A stretch of DNA of 6,263 nt from Betaproteobacteria bacterium UBA7395. Lineage in GTDB: Bacteria > Pseudomonadota > Gammaproteobacteria > Burkholderiales > Rhodocyclaceae. The notes below the pieces were generated by a model. It searched no databases, was not told the origin of the DNA, and saw only the letters and a program-made list of their open reading frames with translations. The position numbers and the translations under genes are program-made. The stretch is taken from contig DKNF01000258.1 of NCBI GenBank assembly GCA_002470165.1, forward strand, positions 1-6,263, read 5' to 3'. Positions 1 through 3,345 of the stretch are shown here, piece by piece; positions within the stretch are counted from its first letter, which is position 1, and every line of letters begins with the position of its first letter.

Positions 1-3000
1 CCAGCGGCAGCGGTTCGGCCGGCGCCGGGGCGGGCGGCGGCGTGTCGGCGGTGACCCATTCGAGGTCGAGCTTCCTGCCCAGCCAGGCTAGCAGTTCGTT
101 GACCTTGAGCGGCTTGACGATGAAGTCTTTGGGGCCGATGCCGACATCGTTGTCCAGCCCCTTGTCGAAAGCGTTGGCGGAAAGGATGGCAATCTGGGCG
201 TCGGTCAGCTGCTGCTGGCGGATGCGGCGGATCGTCTCCCAGCCGTCGATGCCGGGCATACCGAGGTCCATGAAGACGAGGTGCGGCTTGACCCGCGGAA
301 TCACCTGCAGCGCCTCGTAGCCGCTGGCCGCCTGGTCGACGATGAAGCCGAGCGGTTCGAGCACGCTCTGCAGCATGTCGCGGTCGACCTTCTCGTTGTC
401 GACGACCAGGATGCGCCGGCGCACGCCGACGTAGCCGATGCGGTTGAGTCGGGGCAGTTCGCGCGCCGCCTGCGCCGAATGCACCTGCGGCAGGAAGAGG
501 CGGATGCGGAACAGCGTGCCTTCGCCGGGCGTGCTCGAGACCTGCATCTCGCCGCCCATCAGGTCGGTCAGCATGCGGGCGATGGTCAGGCCGACGCCGC
601 TGCCGCCGGCCTGCACGGTGCTGCCGCGGACGAAGGGTTCGAAGATGCGTTCCATGTCCTCGGCCGGGATGCCGGGGCCGGTGTCGCGGATTTCGAAGAC
701 GGCCATCTCGCGCCGGCATTCGACCTTGAATTCGACGCCGCCGCGCACCGTGAACTTGACCGCGTTGCCGAGGATGTTGATCAGGATCTGGCGTAGCCGC
801 TTCTCGTCGGCGCGGACCACGGCGGGCAGCTCGCCGGCCGGCCGGTAGTCGAAGGACAAGCCCTTGTTGCGTGCCTGCAGCTCGAACATGCCGACGATCT
901 GCTGCATGAAGTCGGGGAAGTCCATCGCCTTGACCTCCAGTGTCAGCTTGCCGCCTTCGATGCGGGCGATGTCGAGGGTGCCCTCGATCACCGACAGCAG
1001 GTGGTCGCCGGACTTGCGGATGACGCTGACCGCCTGCTTGCGCTTGGGCGGCACGTCGGGGTCGGCGTCGAGGATCTGGGCGTAACCGAGGATGCTGTTC
1101 AGGGGCGTACGCAGTTCGTGGCTGATCGCCGTGATGTAGCGGCTCTTCGCCTGGTTGGCGGCGTCCGCCACCTGCTTGGCCTTCTGCAGCGCCTCGTCGG
1201 TGCGCTGGTGCGATTCGATTTCCTGCAGCAGCAACTGCGTCTGGCGGTTCGATTCCTCCTGGGCGACGCGGCGGCTTTCCTGGGTCAGCACCATCCACCA
1301 GGCGCCGACGCCGGAGAGCAGCAGCAGCGCGGCGAAGGTCTTGACGAAGGTTTCCTGCAGCGCGGCGACCATGGCCGGGTTGCCGTCGCCGAGCATCAGG
1401 AGTTCGTGGGTGTACAGCACGCCGAGGACCAGCGCCAGGATCGGCACGATGCCGAGCATCAGCAGCAGGTAGTGGCCGAGGCCGGTTTCCAGGTAAGGCA
1501 GGGCGGCTTTCGGCAGCAGTCGGCGCAGAAGCGCGTGCCACTGCGCGGCGAGGCTGGCCTGCGGCTTGCACAGATCATGGCAGCGGGCGTCGAGCGAGCA
1601 GCACAGCGAGCAGATCGGGCCCTGGTAGGCCGGGCAGTGGGCCATGTCCTCACCTTCGTACTCGCGCTCGCAAATCACGCAGGTGTGGCTGTGGGGGGCG
1701 GCATCGCCGGCCGTGCGCGCCAGATAGTAGCGGCCGCCGGTCACCCAGGCGATCAGCGGCGAGATGACGAAGGCCGCCGTCATCGCCACGAAGGGCGCAT
1801 AGGGCTGGATGCCGGCGCCGAACAGGCCGCTGAAGGTGGCCACCGAGAGCAGCGAGGCGGCGGCCATGGCGCCGACGCCGACCGGGTTGATGTCGTAGAG
1901 GTTGCTGCGCTTGAACTCCATGCCCTTCGGCGACAGGCCGAGCGGCTTGTTGATGACGAGGTCGGCGACCACCGCCGCCATCCACGAGATGGCGATGTTC
2001 GAGTACAGCCCGAGCACCTGGCCGAGCGCCTGGAAGACGTTGAGTTCCATCAGCAGCAGCGCGATGGCGATGTTGAAGACGACCCAGACAACGCGCCCCG
2101 GGTGGCTGTGCGTCAATCGGGCGAAGAAGTTGGACCAGGCCAGCGAGCCGGCGTAGGCGTTGGTGACGTTGATCTTGAGCTGCGAGACGATGACGAAGAT
2201 GGCGGTGACGGCAATCGCCAGCGTCGTGTTGTCGAAGACGTGGGAAAAACCGATCAGGTACATCTGGTTGGGGTCGACCGCCTTGTCCGCCGAAAAACCG
2301 TTGCGCAACACCAGCCAGGCGAGCAGCGCGCCGCCCAGCATCTTGAGTATGCCGGGCACCACCCAGCCCGGCCCGCCGACGATCACGCCGAACCACCAGC
2401 GGCCGCGGTTGGCGGCGGTCTTCTCGGGCATGAAGCGCAGGTAATCGACCTGTTCCCCCATCTGGGTCACCATGGCGATGCCGACGGTCAGTGCTGCACC
2501 AAAGAGGTGCGGGTTGAAGCTGCCGCCGTTGCCCTTTTCGCCGGCGTAGGCGAGCAGCCCGGCGAAGGCGTCGGGTTCTTCCATCAACACGAAGACATAG
2601 GGCAGGACCAGCAGGAAGATCCACACGGGTTGCGTCCACGCCTGGAAGCGACTGATCGCCGTGACCCCGTGGGTGACCATGGGGATCACCACCAGCGCGC
2701 AGACCAGGTAGCCCCAGGCCGGCGGCAGGCCGAAGGCGAGTTCCAGCGCGTAGGCCATGATCGCCGCTTCTAAGGCGAAGAAGATGAAGGTGAACGAGGC
2801 GTAGATCAGCGAGGTGATGGTCGAGCCGATGTAGCCGAAACCGGCGCCGCGCGTCAGCAGATCCATGTCCAGTCCGTGTTTGGCGGCGGTGTGCGAGATT
2901 GGCAGGCCGATCAGGAAAATGATCAGCCCGGTCGCCAGGATCGCCCAGAAGGCGTTGATGAAGCCGGCATTGACCAGCATGGTCGCGCCGACCGCTTCTA

Positions 3001-3175
3001 GCACCAGGAAGGAGGCCGCGCCGAAGGCGGTGTTGGCGACGCGTAGCTCCGACCACTTGCGGAAGCTGCGCGGGGTGAAACGCAGCGCGTAGTCTTCGAG
3101 CGTCTCGTTGGCGACCCAGGTGTTGTAGTCGCGGCGGATCTTGATGATGCGTTGGGCGGGGGAGCTGGAATTCAT
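1..3175 (-). CDS. NCS1 permease-like / Cys-rich / hybrid sensor histidine kinase-response regulator fusion (C-terminus beyond window)
   Basis: Seen: one open frame of 1058 codons from ATG at 3175 to the left edge, with no stop. Residues 1-490 form a roughly 12-helix transporter resembling the NCS1 (nucleobase/hydantoin/allantoin:cation symporter) family, with motifs VDYLRFMP (243-250, after TM6) and TNAYAGSLAW (338-347, TM8). Residues 499-538 hold eight cysteines. Two further helices (about 568-588 and 609-630) lead into a coiled coil (about 632-680). The HisKA H-box is ISHELRTP with phospho-acceptor H686; the N-box has N804; G1 is DTGPGIP (831-837); the F-box is IFEPF (844-848); G2 is GSGVGL (858-863). 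A receiver (about 919-1040) has acceptor D970, S999 and K1021. A Pro/Ala-rich linker (1045-1058) then runs off the edge. Known: CbrA and CrbS are SLC5-kinase fusions that sense metabolites. Inferred: an inner-membrane sensor whose permease fold detects or imports a small, perhaps nucleobase-like, ligand and starts a phosphorelay. Start choice: ATG 3175 fits the NCS1 N-terminus although its Shine-Dalgarno is poor; an in-frame GTG at 3223 is less likely. Domain architecture is certain; ligand is unknown. Confidence 0.95.
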   Translation of the reverse strand, partial: MNSSSPAQRIIKIRRDYNTWVANETLEDYALRFTPRSFRKWSELRVANTAFGAASFLVLEAVGATMLVNAGFINAFWAILATGLIIFLIGLPISHTAAKHGLDMDLLTRGAGFGYIGSTITSLIYASFTFIFFALEAAIMAYALELAFGLPPAWGYLVCALVVIPMVTHGVTAISRFQAWTQPVWIFLLVLPYVFVLMEEPDAFAGLLAYAGEKGNGGSFNPHLFGAALTVGIAMVTQMGEQVDYLRFMPEKTAANRGRWWFGVIVGGPGWVVPGILKMLGGALLAWLVLRNGFSADKAVDPNQMYLIGFSHVFDNTTLAIAVTAIFVIVSQLKINVTNAYAGSLAWSNFFARLTHSHPGRVVWVVFNIAIALLLMELNVFQALGQVLGLYSNIAISWMAAVVADLVINKPLGLSPKGMEFKRSNLYDINPVGVGAMAAASLLSVATFSGLFGAGIQPYAPFVAMTAAFVISPLIAWVTGGRYYLARTAGDAAPHSHTCVICEREYEGEDMAHCPAYQGPICSLCCSLDARCHDLCKPQASLAAQWHALLRRLLPKAALPYLETGLGHYLLLMLGIVPILALVLGVLYTHELLMLGDGNPAMVAALQETFVKTFAALLLLSGVGAWWMVLTQESRRVAQEESNRQTQLLLQEIESHQRTDEALQKAKQVADAANQAKSRYITAISHELRTPLNSILGYAQILDADPDVPPKRKQAVSVIRKSGDHLLSVIEGTLDIARIEGGKLTLEVKAMDFPDFMQQIVGMFELQARNKGLSFDYRPAGELPAVVRADEKRLRQILINILGNAVKFTVRGGVEFKVECRREMAVFEIRDTGPGIPAEDMERIFEPFVRGSTVQAGGSGVGLTIARMLTDLMGGEMQVSSTPGEGTLFRIRLFLPQVHSAQAARELPRLNRIGYVGVRRRILVVDNEKVDRDMLQSVLEPLGFIVDQAASGYEALQVIPRVKPHLVFMDLGMPGIDGWETIRRIRQQQLTDAQIAILSANAFDKGLDNDVGIGPKDFIVKPLKVNELLAWLGRKLDLEWVTADTPPPAPAPAEPLPL
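56..421 (-). other. Receiver domain of the left gene (residues 919-1040)
   Basis: The receiver begins RRILVVDNEKVD and has phospho-acceptor D970 in FMDLGMPGIDGW, switch residue S999 (ILSAN) and conserved K1021 (FIVKPL). The acidic Mg-binding pair is D926-N927, not the usual Asp-Asp/Asp-Glu. The domain ends in GRKLDLEWV and is followed by a Pro/Ala-rich stretch, typical of a linker to another domain (such as Hpt or a second receiver) encoded outside the window. Confidence 0.92.
485..1150 (-). other. HisKA-HATPase kinase core of the left gene (residues 676-897)
   Basis: The dimerisation/phospho-acceptor segment contains AISHELRTPLNSILGYAQIL with H686, followed by the ATP-binding domain: N-box RQILINILGNAVKFT (N804), G1 DTGPGIP, F-box IFEPFV and G2 GSGVGLTIA. 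All catalytic boxes are present, so an active autokinase is expected. There is no PAS or HAMP domain between the membrane hairpin and HisKA; only a coiled coil (about 632-680) joins them, so the signal must pass straight from the membrane/Cys-rich part. Confidence 0.93.
1562..1681 (-). other. Eight-cysteine module between permease and kinase (residues 499-538)
   Basis: Immediately after the last permease helix there is a short soluble segment with cysteines at 499, 502, 514, 522, 525, 526, 532 and 536, plus H513 and H533. The spacing is C-x2-C-x11-C-x7-C-x2-C-C-x5-C-x3-C; the core reads CPAYQGPICSLCC (514-526). With 12 permease helices and a cytoplasmic N-terminus, this segment should be on the cytoplasmic face. 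The paired CxxC motifs suggest a bound metal (one or two Zn ions) or an iron-sulfur/redox centre. I cannot name the family. Cysteine is rare elsewhere in this protein (C159 and C820 only), so the cluster is clearly a discrete module. Confidence 0.8.
1712..3175 (-). other. NCS1-type permease module (residues 1-488) of the left kinase
   Basis: This is a domain of the minus-strand fusion gene, about 490 residues, the usual length of a complete NCS1 transporter. Approximate helices read by eye: 46-68, 73-93, 115-145, 153-173, 183-200, 224-242, 262-290, 317-333, 362-378, 384-408, 433-453 and 458-480. The N-terminus (RIIKIRRDYN, 9-18) is basic and cytoplasmic. The DYLRF motif after TM6 matches the Asp-aromatic-x-Arg pattern common in NCS1 proteins, and N339-A-Y in TM8 resembles the CodB/Mhp1 substrate-site asparagine region. 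Two acidic residues lie inside predicted helices: E60 in TM1 and E136 in TM3. There is no internal break, so the module appears intact. Whether it transports or only senses cannot be decided from sequence. An SLC5/PutP assignment was considered but fits less well than NCS1. Confidence 0.85.
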
Positions 3176-3222
3176 GCACCAGATTGAAGCAGGTTTTGTG
3201 CCGTGGGAAATCCGCTCGTGCA

Positions 3223-3304
3223 CTTGGCGACTTGTTGGTGCAGGATTAGTTTGTATTCTGGCGCAGGACGAAATACATTTGTCGTAAGCGTGGCGGTCGC
3301 CAAG
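3223..3304. repeat. Long-spaced 9-bp inverted repeat CTTGGCGAC / GTCGCCAAG
   Basis: CTTGGCGAC at 3223-3231 is exactly complementary to GTCGCCAAG at 3296-3304, with 64 bp between. The right arm lies in a short palindrome TGGCG-GT-CGCCA (3291-3302). The arms flank the middle of the divergent promoter region, as paired operator half-sites might. It could also be chance. Confidence 0.45.
3252..3277. repeat. Inverted repeat TGTATT / AATACA nested in the larger repeat
   Basis: TGTATT (3252-3257) and AATACA (3272-3277) are perfect 6-bp inverted arms with a 14-bp spacer. Their centre (about 3264.5) nearly coincides with that of the 9-bp repeat (about 3263.5). The left arm overlaps the weak rightward -10 candidate. 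This is a possible dyad operator; statistical support is weak because the arms are short. Confidence 0.35.
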
Positions 3305-3334
3305 GCGTCTTGTCCGCAAACGACAATTTCGAGA

Positions 3335-3340
3335 TTGGAG
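3335..3340 (+). promoter_or_regulatory. Shine-Dalgarno sequence deciding a TTG start for the right gene
   Basis: TTGGAG ends five bases before the TTG at 3346-3348, which is in the kinase frame. There is no in-frame ATG before 3562, and that one would remove the first membrane helix. The alternative GTG at 3421 has only a weak GAG (3411-3413) upstream, and starting there would lose the arginine cluster R17-R19 preceding TM1. Confidence 0.6.
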
Positions 3341-3345
3341 CACAA

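Larger units (their letters stand above)
3176..3345. promoter_or_regulatory. Divergent intergenic control region between the two kinase genes
   Basis: The 170 bp separates the ATG of the left gene from the TTG start of the right gene and is richer in A/T than either gene, so both promoters should lie here. No strong sigma-70 promoter stands out. A weak rightward candidate is TTGTTG (3232-3237) with a 16-bp spacer and TATTCT (3254-3259). For the leftward direction, ACTAAT (minus strand, 3250-3245) could be a -10 but has no good -35. I saw no clear sigma-54 site. Inverted repeats inside the region are listed separately. No tRNA, small gene or terminator is apparent. Confidence 0.55.

Noticed and set aside
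281..796. A 171-codon plus-strand frame and smaller overlapping ones at 42-320 and 438-848.
   Set aside because: All lie antisense to the kinase and receiver domains and show no family features.
1001..2773. A 590-codon open frame on the plus strand, antisense to the permease-kinase.
   Set aside because: Low-complexity His/Arg/Asp/Gln-rich translation with no domain; it is the reverse-strand shadow of the minus-strand gene, whose frame shows permease helices and kinase boxes.
1712..3175. Permease and kinase as two separate genes.
   Set aside because: The frame is continuous through the Cys-rich module and hairpin, with no stop and no sign of a frameshift, so a fusion is the simplest reading.
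1650..3179. A 509-codon minus-strand frame starting GTG at 3179.
   Set aside because: It is one frame off from the real gene, its translation is Arg/His/Gly-rich without membrane helices, and it ends at 1650 while the true frame continues to the left edge.
3291..3302. Palindrome TGGCG-GT-CGCCA as a transcription terminator.
   Set aside because: The two-base loop is too small for a stable hairpin, no T-run follows, and both genes point away from this region, so a terminator is not expected here.
3176..3345. Possible sigma-54 promoter (TTGGCGA... around 3224).
   Set aside because: The GG and GC elements do not have the required spacing: GC falls at 3240-3241, two bases too far from the GG.
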